Positions 1 to 6,519 of a DNA stretch of 13,607 bases are shown piece after piece. Origin of the DNA: Treponema sp. Lineage in GTDB: Bacteria > Spirochaetota > Spirochaetia > Treponematales > Rectinemataceae. The stretch spans positions 1 to 13,607 of the forward strand of contig JAFIHQ010000186.1 in the NCBI GenBank assembly GCA_017849315.1, written 5' to 3'. Both the position numbers and the translations under genes were made by a program. The notes beneath the pieces were generated by a model. It saw only the letters and a list, made by a program, of their open reading frames with translations, did not search any database and was not told the DNA's origin. Position 1 is the stretch's first letter; each line of letters begins with the position of its first letter.

Positions 1-1813
1 AATCGAGAATGCTCCGGCAGGAAAACCAAAGCAGCATCTCGCGGTATGCCTTCCAGGCACGACATGGTTTGTGCACAACGCAGAGTCTGGATGAATTCTC
101 TATCCCGGAAATGCGGACTTCCATGGGCAAAGGGTCACGGAGGTTTTGCAGGAGGTAGCGTCCCAAGTCTTGCAATGCCTTGGCTAAAACGTTTTCTGAG
201 CTTTGTTCGGCATGGACAACGTTTTCGTCATGGACAACGTTTTCGGCGTATGCAAGAAGTGGCTGGCCTGCGTCGCCTAACGCTATTTTGGCGCGGGCTT
301 CAGAATCAAGGTTGAGGAATGCTCGGCCCGTCCAAAATTCCAGAAGCTCCATACCTCTAAGAATCTCTTCTGCAGTGTCCGGTGCAAAGGGCGAATATTC
401 AAACCCAATGGTCTTGTTGAACCTGTTGTCGCGCGCCTTGAACTTGGACTCGTTGCGCATGAGAGCGTACAGATTGTTGGTCCACCAGTAGGCTGGGACC
501 AGAACCAGGCAGTCGCGCCTGTAGTCGTTGTCCACGAGGCAGAACGGAAAAGGTATGTCAAGTTCATAACGATAGTCGCCCTTTGAAAGCAGGCAGAACG
601 AAGCAAAACGCGAGGAGTGCTTGACCGAGGTACAAAGCCCGGGCCAGAAACCGCGCCCGGCTTCGATTTCGCCGTCGGGAGCGCGCGAATTGTGGTTGGA
701 GCCCACCGTTGCACCAGCGGCCATATTGGACTGCCCTTTGATGAGACAGGCAATGAGAAAACTCGTGTTGTGGTGCTGCTCGTGGGCAGGGAAGATGAGA
801 TTATTGAGGATTTCGCAGCAGGAGACCGTCGAGTTCTCGCCCAGCACCGAGTGGATGAGCCGCGCGCCATATTTGAGGGATGAATTGTCGCCCATGACAA
901 AGCGGACGGCCTTGCAGCCGTAGAATATTTTGCAGCCAAAACCGATTATGCCATTGACGAGTTCCACCCCCTCGCCAATCTGCGTCTTCGCGTCGTCGCG
1001 GGAATTGACCGTCAGGTTCTTGAGCTTGTTGGTCCCCTTGATGTAGGCGCTCTCCCCAACTGCCACGTCCTTGATGATGCGGTTGGACTTGAGCACGGAG
1101 GCTTTGCCAATGACGCCGTAGCGCCCGCGACGACGCTCGAACATGGCATCGGTCATGCGTTCAAAGGCTGACATAAGCGCTTCGTCGTCCCGATATTTTG
1201 CCCAAAGATAGGCATCCGCGCAGTTCATGCCATTAAAAGGCCAGATACTGCGCCCGCCAGCTTCGTTCATGACATCGATGGTGATGCGCACGTCGCGGTT
1301 TTCGCCCTCCATGACGAGGCCGTTGCCGAACTTGGCGTGGTTTGAGACGTGGATTTCGGAGTTGTCGAGCAAGATACAATTGTCACCCACGATGTAGTGG
1401 GCCAGGTATGAGCAGTTGCTGATGGCGCAGTTGTCGCCTATGTCGCAGGAGATGATATGCGAATTGTTGATGCCTGCGAACATTTGGAGGTCGTGGTGTT
1501 CGAGCGAGACTTTTTCGAGTTTGCCTAAGCGGATAAGGCCTGCGAAAAAATTGTTGCTCAATAATTCCGGGTTGAAAGGATCGGTGACATAGAAGTCCTT
1601 CCAGTCGTCCGAGGTGTTGTGGTTGCGGATAAGCACTTCGAGTTCCGCGGCGGTTAAATGTCTCAGCGCCTCTGGAGACTTGCCTTGTTCCGCAAACTGA
1701 ATGTTTCTAATGCGATATTCGTCTTCGCCGGCTTTTAGAAACTCGGGTGGAATAAATCCAAAACCCACTCCGTCGTCTGTGTCGATATGAATGTCATTCA
1801 TGCTGTTCACCAT
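1..1813 (-). CDS. DUF4954-type beta-helix protein (3' end missing)
   Basis: This open frame is read from ATG at 1813 to the left edge without a stop, giving 604 codons, so the C-terminus lies outside the window. The protein looks like the DUF4954 family of treponemes and Bacteroidetes. After an N-terminal region of about 110 residues comes a long run of imperfect hexapeptide-like turns (about 110-170 and 230-400, with repeated I-G-D-N, V-G-E-S and M-G-D-N units), as in left-handed beta-helix sugar or acyl transferases. A more ordinary region rich in aromatic residues follows (about 405-500). The substrate is unknown, and I infer only a sugar-nucleotide or acyltransferase-like fold. No signal peptide or membrane segment is visible. 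An in-frame ATG at 1801 is the alternative start. Neither start has a Shine-Dalgarno sequence, and GATACT lies 7 bases before 1813. The gene is divergent from the 1891 gene, with 77 bases between them. Confidence 0.85.
   Translation of the reverse strand, partial: MVNSMNDIHIDTDDGVGFGFIPPEFLKAGEDEYRIRNIQFAEQGKSPEALRHLTAAELEVLIRNHNTSDDWKDFYVTDPFNPELLSNNFFAGLIRLGKLEKVSLEHHDLQMFAGINNSHIISCDIGDNCAISNCSYLAHYIVGDNCILLDNSEIHVSNHAKFGNGLVMEGENRDVRITIDVMNEAGGRSIWPFNGMNCADAYLWAKYRDDEALMSAFERMTDAMFERRRGRYGVIGKASVLKSNRIIKDVAVGESAYIKGTNKLKNLTVNSRDDAKTQIGEGVELVNGIIGFGCKIFYGCKAVRFVMGDNSSLKYGARLIHSVLGENSTVSCCEILNNLIFPAHEQHHNTSFLIACLIKGQSNMAAGATVGSNHNSRAPDGEIEAGRGFWPGLCTSVKHSSRFASFCLLSKGDYRYELDIPFPFCLVDNDYRRDCLVLVPAYWWTNNLYALMRNESKFKARDNRFNKTIGFEYSPFAPDTAEEILRGMELLEFWTGRAFLNLDSEARAKIALGDAGQPLLAYAENVVHDENVVHAEQSSENVLAKALQDLGRYLLQNLRDPLPMEVRISGIENSSRLCVVHKPCRAWKAYREMLLWFSCRSILD
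210..245 (-). repeat. In-frame 18-base tandem duplication
   Basis: Two adjacent 18-base units (210-227 and 228-245) differ only at their first base. On the coding strand of the DUF4954 gene they encode ENVVHD followed by ENVVHA, around residues 524-535, and a partial third ENV follows a few residues later. The repeat keeps the reading frame. It lies outside the predicted beta-helix, so it is probably a tolerated linker expansion. Confidence 0.85.
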
Positions 1814-1820
1814 AGGGCAA

Positions 1821-1826
1821 AGTATC
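1821..1826 (-). promoter_or_regulatory. Possible -10 element for the DUF4954 gene
   Basis: On the minus strand GATACT (4 of 6 matches to TATAAT) ends 7 bases before the ATG at 1813. This would place transcription initiation at or next to the start codon, and the start has no Shine-Dalgarno sequence. No good -35 hexamer is seen 16-18 bases upstream, so the support is modest. Confidence 0.3.
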
Positions 1827-1854
1827 TGCCATTTTGCGTGCGGATGCTACCCCC

Positions 1855-1884
1855 TTGACCAAAAGGTGAGGTTTTCGACATCGT
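1855..1884 (+). promoter_or_regulatory. Possible promoter of the 194-residue gene
   Basis: TTGACC (1855-1860) is a good -35 match. CATCGT (1879-1884), after an 18-base spacer, is a poor -10 that keeps the A at position 2 and T at position 6. It ends 6 bases before the ATG at 1891, which suggests a leaderless start. A purine-rich AAAAGGTGAG at 1861-1870 is about 20 bases from the ATG, too far to act as a ribosome-binding site. Confidence 0.3.
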
Positions 1885-1890
1885 ACAGCT

Positions 1891-2475
1891 ATGGATTATG
1901 CCCAGCCTTCTGTGATCGATTCCCTGCTTAGCGATTCGGAACGCAAAGCGCCTGAGCTCTTCCACGCCCTTGTGGCGTCAGAAGGTCAGGAACGGGAATC
2001 TTGTGCAATCGCCCTTGCGGACGTGCTTGGCAATCCTGGAGAGTTCGCCTTCTACTTCAATTGCACTGAAGATCAGCGGCTTATCCGTTCGTTCCACCTC
2101 CTGCGCGTATTCAGCGAGAACGTTGAGCTTTTGGTGCACCGCACCTGGGTCAACGAGGCCGATGAAAAGCCCAAGGAAATGCTTCTAGAAGATGTCAGTA
2201 TCTTTATCCAGGACTATCGCGACGGCAAGATGGCTTTTGCCTTCAGACGCTTTGTGAACATAGCCAAATCGGTGCCTTCGCTGCTCTTTGGTTCGGCGGG
2301 GCGTGCACCGGACTTTTTGGAATATGCCTTCCGCATCGACCCAAAGTTTGGCCTTTTCTTCTGGTATGTCGGAGAATTGGACAAACAGCTGCGTCAGAAC
2401 GAGGGAATTAAAAATGTCGAGGAGCTTTACAGGATCGAGACGCTCCTTGGCGCATACATCCTGTCCTGTTTCTAA
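1891..2475 (+). CDS. Hypothetical protein, 194 residues, orphan
   Basis: I do not recognise this protein. It is 194 residues long, soluble-looking and mostly helical in pattern, with no signal peptide, membrane segment or metal-binding motif. The N-terminal part is acidic. The second half is rich in aromatic residues, with stretches such as FAFRRFVNIAK (about 115-125) and FGLFFWYVGELDKQL near 153-167. The long open frame, normal-looking codon use and isolated position between two oppositely oriented genes argue that it is real. ATG at 1891 is the first start after an in-frame TGA at 1867-1869. A GTG at 1912 is possible but less likely. No Shine-Dalgarno sequence precedes it. It is transcribed alone, divergent from the DUF4954 gene and convergent with the C39-like peptidase gene. 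It may be a lineage-specific spirochaete protein. Confidence 0.75.
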   Translation: MDYAQPSVIDSLLSDSERKAPELFHALVASEGQERESCAIALADVLGNPGEFAFYFNCTEDQRLIRSFHLLRVFSENVELLVHRTWVNEADEKPKEMLLEDVSIFIQDYRDGKMAFAFRRFVNIAKSVPSLLFGSAGRAPDFLEYAFRIDPKFGLFFWYVGELDKQLRQNEGIKNVEELYRIETLLGAYILSCF

Positions 2476-2659
2476 ACTCAAAGGTTGTAATCTAAAAGCT
2501 CTTCTCTTAAACGTCTTCAGCAAAATCGAAATTTATTCGTTATTTTAGAACAAATTAAGCGGAAATGAGTCAAGTTGCCGCGCCTCTTCGTTGTAATGAA
2601 TTGAATCCCTGCGCCTCGTCACTGCTTAGGTTACTGGGATTGCCAGGCACCATTTCGAC

Positions 2660-4249
2660 TCAATGTTGAACGCTCACATAAATGCCTCCTTTGGGCGCGT
2701 ATGCGCTGAGTCCGACGATGACGCCTGTGCTCAAGACAAAATCCCCTATAGGGAGCCTGATACCACCTTTGACCATCGCATCCCAGAAGAATCGAGCGCC
2801 CTGCTCAAGCGCCGAATTCGTTCTTGAATTCGACTCTAGACCTTGCAAAGTGGCGAGCGACCAAGCAGGTGACGAATTTCCAATCGCATAGCGGAATGTT
2901 TGCTCAAGGCTCGCACAGGTAGAGAGGCTTCCGGTGAGAGCGTATTCCACGGTGAGCAGGGATTTGAGCGCGATGTTGGCCAGTTTGATTCCGGTGCTGT
3001 GCGAGGTAGCAGGTTCAACTGTCGGCAAATCAATATTCGAATGGGATGCCCGATCTGCGAGTTCTAGCCCTAGGCCGAATTTCGAGGTAAAGAGGGCGGG
3101 GCTCACAAGCCTAGAAGCATAATGCCCCAGATAAGGGGAAAATGTCCAACCGTCTACGGTACTCCTTGTATCCAAACACGCCCAGATTCCATTTGCGTCG
3201 GATGTCCAATAGAGGGCGCCGAGGGCAAATTCGGGCTGCAAGGGCAAGGCTTTGAATGCGATGTTGAACGACGCTCCAAGTGGAGTCTCCATATTAAACG
3301 ACAATTGTGGATCGATGGGAAGAGAATTGGCGGATAGGCGGCTTGTAAGAATGCCAGGCGCAATGTGCAACTCCGACTCAGGAGAAAGAGCCACGAGGTT
3401 CATGCCGAGGGCATAACGCAAGTATCGATTGGCATTGGCAAAGGGGCCGGATTTCTGAAGGGCAGGGCCGGCACCGGGTACTGACACAGGGGTACTTGTC
3501 TTGAGTAAGGCGTTGCGGTCCTTGATAAAAGCGATTGCCGCCTCGATGTTGGTGGGCGCGGTGGTGTTTGAAGCTACCATTGCGTTTGAAGTCGCTGTCC
3601 TGTTTGAAGTTACGGTAAGAAGTTGCATCGTCCTGAAAGGCGCCCGCAGAAAAGGCAGCGGCACGAGGAAGTAACCGGACATTCTTTGCTCGAGTTCGGG
3701 GTAGGAGAGCGAGGTGAGGCCATCTGCCGGGTCGGCCACGTAGATTTGGTCAGCATCCGCGCCAAGGGCAATGGCAAAGTGTTGGACTGGGCGCTCATAG
3801 TGAATAATGAGAGGAATGCCACGCTTCAAGAGTGGCCGGATGGTGTTGTCCAAGCTACCTTTCAGTGTGGCCGACGGCACATCAAAATCGGCGAGGATGG
3901 AAGAGATTTGGGCAAGGCTGAGGCGCTTAGGCGTGTCCACACCCTCCACAGCCCCATAGCGGGCAAGAAGAAGTGCTTCGTCTACAGCCAGGTTCGAGTC
4001 AGGGGGTGGGGCAGGGTATGCGGCACTCCTCTCGGTGCCGTCCCCGGTGCCGAAGGCCACGTCACATTCGGCGAGCCGTATGGCAGCCGCGCAGACCGCG
4101 TAGCCGCAGGAGGTGGGAAGGGCCTGGCGCGGGACAATCTGGTACTGGAGGGACTCGGCGGGCTGCAGGACGGGGGCGGGCTGCGCGGCGGGCGCTGGCC
4201 CTGCCACAAGCAGAGAGAACGCAAAGGCACAGAGAAGGCAAGACAGCAT
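2660..4249 (-). CDS. Exported C39-like cysteine peptidase with C-terminal beta-barrel-like domain
   Basis: The 529-residue product begins with a signal peptide: a hydrophobic core at about 2-17 and a likely cleavage after Ala-Pro-Ala at 19-21. A C39/papain-like domain follows at about 30-205. Gln42, five residues, then Cys48-Gly49 matches the oxyanion Gln and nucleophile spacing of C39 peptidases. His157 (VQHFAIALG) and Asp173 (VADPADG) complete the likely triad. Next is a short Asn/Thr/Ser linker with hexapeptide repeats (about 211-228). The C-terminal half (about 265-529) shows alternating hydrophobic/polar segments and Gly/aromatic turns typical of an outer-membrane barrel, though the last residue is His rather than Phe. 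GGGAGG 4 bases before the ATG supports the start. It lies 105 bases downstream of the EF-G gene on the same strand and may be co-transcribed. The peptidase call is good; the barrel is inferred. Confidence 0.8.
   Translation of the reverse strand: MLSCLLCAFAFSLLVAGPAPAAQPAPVLQPAESLQYQIVPRQALPTSCGYAVCAAAIRLAECDVAFGTGDGTERSAAYPAPPPDSNLAVDEALLLARYGAVEGVDTPKRLSLAQISSILADFDVPSATLKGSLDNTIRPLLKRGIPLIIHYERPVQHFAIALGADADQIYVADPADGLTSLSYPELEQRMSGYFLVPLPFLRAPFRTMQLLTVTSNRTATSNAMVASNTTAPTNIEAAIAFIKDRNALLKTSTPVSVPGAGPALQKSGPFANANRYLRYALGMNLVALSPESELHIAPGILTSRLSANSLPIDPQLSFNMETPLGASFNIAFKALPLQPEFALGALYWTSDANGIWACLDTRSTVDGWTFSPYLGHYASRLVSPALFTSKFGLGLELADRASHSNIDLPTVEPATSHSTGIKLANIALKSLLTVEYALTGSLSTCASLEQTFRYAIGNSSPAWSLATLQGLESNSRTNSALEQGARFFWDAMVKGGIRLPIGDFVLSTGVIVGLSAYAPKGGIYVSVQH
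3566..3619 (-). repeat. Three degenerate 18-base repeats in a linker
   Basis: GTTTGAAG recurs at exact 18-base spacing (3566, 3584, 3602). On the coding strand this gives three six-residue units, each with Ser-Asn (TSNRTA, TSNAMV, ASNTTA). They form the hydrophilic linker between the peptidase domain and the predicted barrel. Confidence 0.8.
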
Positions 4250-4263
4250 GCAACCTCCCGTAG

Positions 4264-4300
4264 GGGCTTACGTTCAAGGCCAAAATGCCTTAAGAAGCCC
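4264..4300 (-). promoter_or_regulatory. Two-tier hairpin in the leader of the C39-like gene
   Basis: In the gap between EF-G and the C39-like gene, a 6-bp outer stem (4264-4269 with 4295-4300, GGGCTT/AAGCCC) encloses a 5-bp inner stem (4276-4280 with 4287-4291, AAGGC/GCCTT). The stem ends 4 bases before the GGGAGG ribosome-binding site. There is no following U-tract on the minus strand, so it is not a standard intrinsic terminator. It could be a translation-control or processing structure. Confidence 0.5.
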
Positions 4301-4354
4301 TCCATGAAGGTAACGTTCGCCGTCACGCTCTCCGATTCAAACCTAAGCTGCCCT

Positions 4355-6382
4355 CTAGCGCTCTTTTTTGGGCTCGAAGTGGCTAAACTCCATGCTAAAC
4401 GACGCCCTGCCCTGCGAGACCGAGCGCAAACTCGTGGTAAAGCCAAACATATTCACAAGCGGCGCTTCAACGTGCACCACCTCAGCAGTGGCTTTCGTTT
4501 CGGAACCATGGATTATTCCGCCATTCTGTGAAACAAGGCTCATCACTTCGCCAACAAATTCTTTTGGTGTAAGGATATCTACCTTCATAATTGGTTCGAG
4601 CAACACCGGCCCCGCCGCCCTGCATGCTTCATCGTAGGCCATGTTGGCACAGGCCTCAAACGCAAAAGGCGTTGATGTAAGCTCGTTGTACTCAAGGTCG
4701 GTGAGCGTGATTCCAATGTCTACAGCAGGGTAACCGAATTGAATGCCACCTTCGAACGCCGAGTTGATTCCGTGTTCGATCGCATCGAAGATCTCGTCCG
4801 GTACCTGCGGCGCGCGCACTGCCTTTCGATAAACGTTGCCCGTACCGCGTGGCAACGGGGAGGCAACAATAGTGAGCTTGGCTGTATTCTCCTTGCCCGC
4901 AATGAGCCGCCTGTACTCTTCAGTATGTGTCACTTCTTTGGTAATGGACTCGCGATAGGTGACCTGTGGGTTGCCGACGCGCGCCTGAACCTTAAAGTCC
5001 TTGATAATGCGCGTTACAAGGACATCAAGGTGAAGTTCACCCATTCCCGATATGATGAGTTGGCCCGTTTCTTCGTTTTCCTTTGTCTGAAACGTTGGGT
5101 CCTCGCGCGAGAGAATATCGAGCGTCTCTTTGAGCTTTTCACGATCCGACAAGGTTTTAGGCTCAATTGATACCGAAATGACCGGTTCCGGAAAGTGCAT
5201 CTTTTCAAGCAATACCGGCCAGCCCTCGGTCCCAATGGTGTCGCCCGTCTGGGCCAGTTTCATGCCGACAATGACCCCAATATCGCCGGCGCTGAGTGAG
5301 TCCACTGGTTCGCTCTTATTGGCATGCATGCGCAGGAGCCGCGTTACGCGCTCGCGTTTCTTTTTCGAAACGTTGTACACGGTCGAGGCGTTATGGATCG
5401 AACCCGAATACATGCGGACGTAGCACAAAGGTCCGGCTTCCCTGTCCCATTGCACCTTAAAAACGAGCCCGAGCGGGTAGCCCGTGGGCTTACAGGGCAC
5501 TTCAATCTCTTCTTCCTTCTTCGGATTGAAAGCCTTGGCAGGAGCAACCTCGTCCGGAGCCGGCAGATAATCCACCACCGCATCGAGCAGGGGCTGCACC
5601 CCCATATTCCGCCGCGAAGCGCCGCACAGCGTCGGCACCAATTTCTGTGCGATGCACGCTTTGCGCAGCTCCGAGGCAATCAGTTCTTGCGGGATGTCCT
5701 CGCCTTCCAGGTAGCGCTGCGTGATCTGGTCCGAAAAGGTCGCAAGGGCGTCGATGAGCGCTTCGCGGCGGGCCCGCGCTTCCTCCAGCCGTTCCGGTGC
5801 TACAGGGTTGCGGGCCATCTCCTGACCATCCTCGTTCCACCGGATTTCCTCCATGGAAAGAAGGTCTATGACGCCTTCAAATCCGCCCTCTTTGCCTATC
5901 GGATAATTGATTGCCACGGGGTTGGCTGCCAGTTTTGCACGCATATCCTCTAAAACAGCATCGAAATCTGCCCCAAGTCTGTCCATTTTGTTGACATAGG
6001 CTATGCGGGGCACGTTGTACCTATTGGCCTGATGCCAGACGGTCTCGGATTGTGGTTCCACGCCACTCACTGCGCAGAAAACTGCAATCGCTCCATCCAG
6101 AACCCGCAGGGAGCGCTCCACTTCTGCGGTAAAATCGACATGTCCGGGGGTGTCGATGATATTGATCTGATAGCCTCGCCAAAATGTGGTGGTAGCTGCG
6201 CTCTGAATGGTTATTCCGCGCTCTTGCTCCTGTTCCATCCAGTCCATGGTGGCTTCGCCGTCGTCGACTTCGCCAATCTTATATGTTTTGCCCGAGTAAA
6301 AGAGCATGCGTTCTGTCGTTGTTGTTTTTCCGGCGTCTATGTGCGCCATAATTCCGATATTGCGTGTCGTGCGAAGGTCCAT
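4355..6382 (-). CDS. fusA: Translation elongation factor G
   Basis: EF-G is the GTPase that moves tRNAs and mRNA through the ribosome, or in some paralogues splits ribosomes. From ATG 6382 the protein has 675 residues, slightly shorter than the usual 690-700. All GTPase motifs are present: P-loop AHIDAGKT (13-20), switch I RGITI (55-59), DTPGH with catalytic His81 (77-81) and NKMD (131-134). The EF-G G' insert and domains II-V follow, with ISGMGELHL in domain III. GGAG lies 6 bases before ATG 6382 (3 before the overlapping ATG at 6385). An upstream frame to 6442 is unlikely because it would overlap the promoter. The gene is not next to rpsL, rpsG or tuf. Spirochaetes often carry two EF-G genes, so this could be either the translocase or the recycling paralogue. 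It is divergent from the U32 gene. Confidence 0.95.
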   Translation of the reverse strand: MDLRTTRNIGIMAHIDAGKTTTTERMLFYSGKTYKIGEVDDGEATMDWMEQEQERGITIQSAATTTFWRGYQINIIDTPGHVDFTAEVERSLRVLDGAIAVFCAVSGVEPQSETVWHQANRYNVPRIAYVNKMDRLGADFDAVLEDMRAKLAANPVAINYPIGKEGGFEGVIDLLSMEEIRWNEDGQEMARNPVAPERLEEARARREALIDALATFSDQITQRYLEGEDIPQELIASELRKACIAQKLVPTLCGASRRNMGVQPLLDAVVDYLPAPDEVAPAKAFNPKKEEEIEVPCKPTGYPLGLVFKVQWDREAGPLCYVRMYSGSIHNASTVYNVSKKKRERVTRLLRMHANKSEPVDSLSAGDIGVIVGMKLAQTGDTIGTEGWPVLLEKMHFPEPVISVSIEPKTLSDREKLKETLDILSREDPTFQTKENEETGQLIISGMGELHLDVLVTRIIKDFKVQARVGNPQVTYRESITKEVTHTEEYRRLIAGKENTAKLTIVASPLPRGTGNVYRKAVRAPQVPDEIFDAIEHGINSAFEGGIQFGYPAVDIGITLTDLEYNELTSTPFAFEACANMAYDEACRAAGPVLLEPIMKVDILTPKEFVGEVMSLVSQNGGIIHGSETKATAEVVHVEAPLVNMFGFTTSLRSVSQGRASFSMEFSHFEPKKER

Positions 6383-6412
6383 CATTTGCTCCAGTGTAAA
6401 GTAACGAATGAC

Positions 6413-6442
6413 AATATATACAGAAAACGCTTCCATTTGCAA
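6413..6442 (-). promoter_or_regulatory. Likely promoter of the EF-G gene
   Basis: On the minus strand TTGCAA (6437-6442) and TATATT (6413-6418) are separated by 18 bases. The predicted transcript starts near 6405, leaving about 20-25 bases of leader that contain the GGAG ribosome-binding site. This supports the 6382/6385 start over a start at 6442, which would fall in the -35 element. Confidence 0.5.
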
Positions 6443-6483
6443 CTGTTGGTAGCCTTTCTGCCCACAGCCTCCGGCTTGCCATC

Positions 6484-6513
6484 TTGAAACAGAAGGTCAT
6501 TACCATCTATAAA
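6484..6513 (+). promoter_or_regulatory. Likely leaderless promoter of the U32 gene
   Basis: TTGAAA (6484-6489) and TATAAA (6508-6513), separated by 18 bases, each match the sigma-70 consensus at 5 of 6 positions. The -10 ends 6 bases before GTG 6520, so the predicted first base of the transcript is the start codon itself. The in-frame TTG at 6484 is part of the -35 box and is therefore a poor candidate start. Confidence 0.5.
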
Positions 6514-6519
6514 GTTAGT

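Noticed and set aside
283..939. 218-codon open frame on the minus strand
   Set aside because: It lies wholly inside the DUF4954 gene on the same strand in another frame. Its composition is Ser/Thr/Arg-rich without family features, while the main frame shows hexapeptide repeats throughout.
2476..2659. Intrinsic terminator between the converging 194-residue and C39-like genes
   Set aside because: Only a 4-bp CTGG/CCAG hairpin (near 2634-2646) without a T-run is visible. A terminator is expected here but not supported.
3623..4531. 302-codon open frame on the plus strand
   Set aside because: It is antisense to the C39-like gene and the end of fusA. The translation is Arg/Gly-rich without recognisable domains and spans a gene boundary on the other strand.
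5324..5953. 209-codon open frame on the plus strand
   Set aside because: It is antisense to conserved EF-G domains and has no sensible start context.
6385..6442. Longer EF-G start at 6442
   Set aside because: The added 20 residues are not EF-G-like, and the codon lies in the predicted -35 box. GGAG is placed for 6382/6385.
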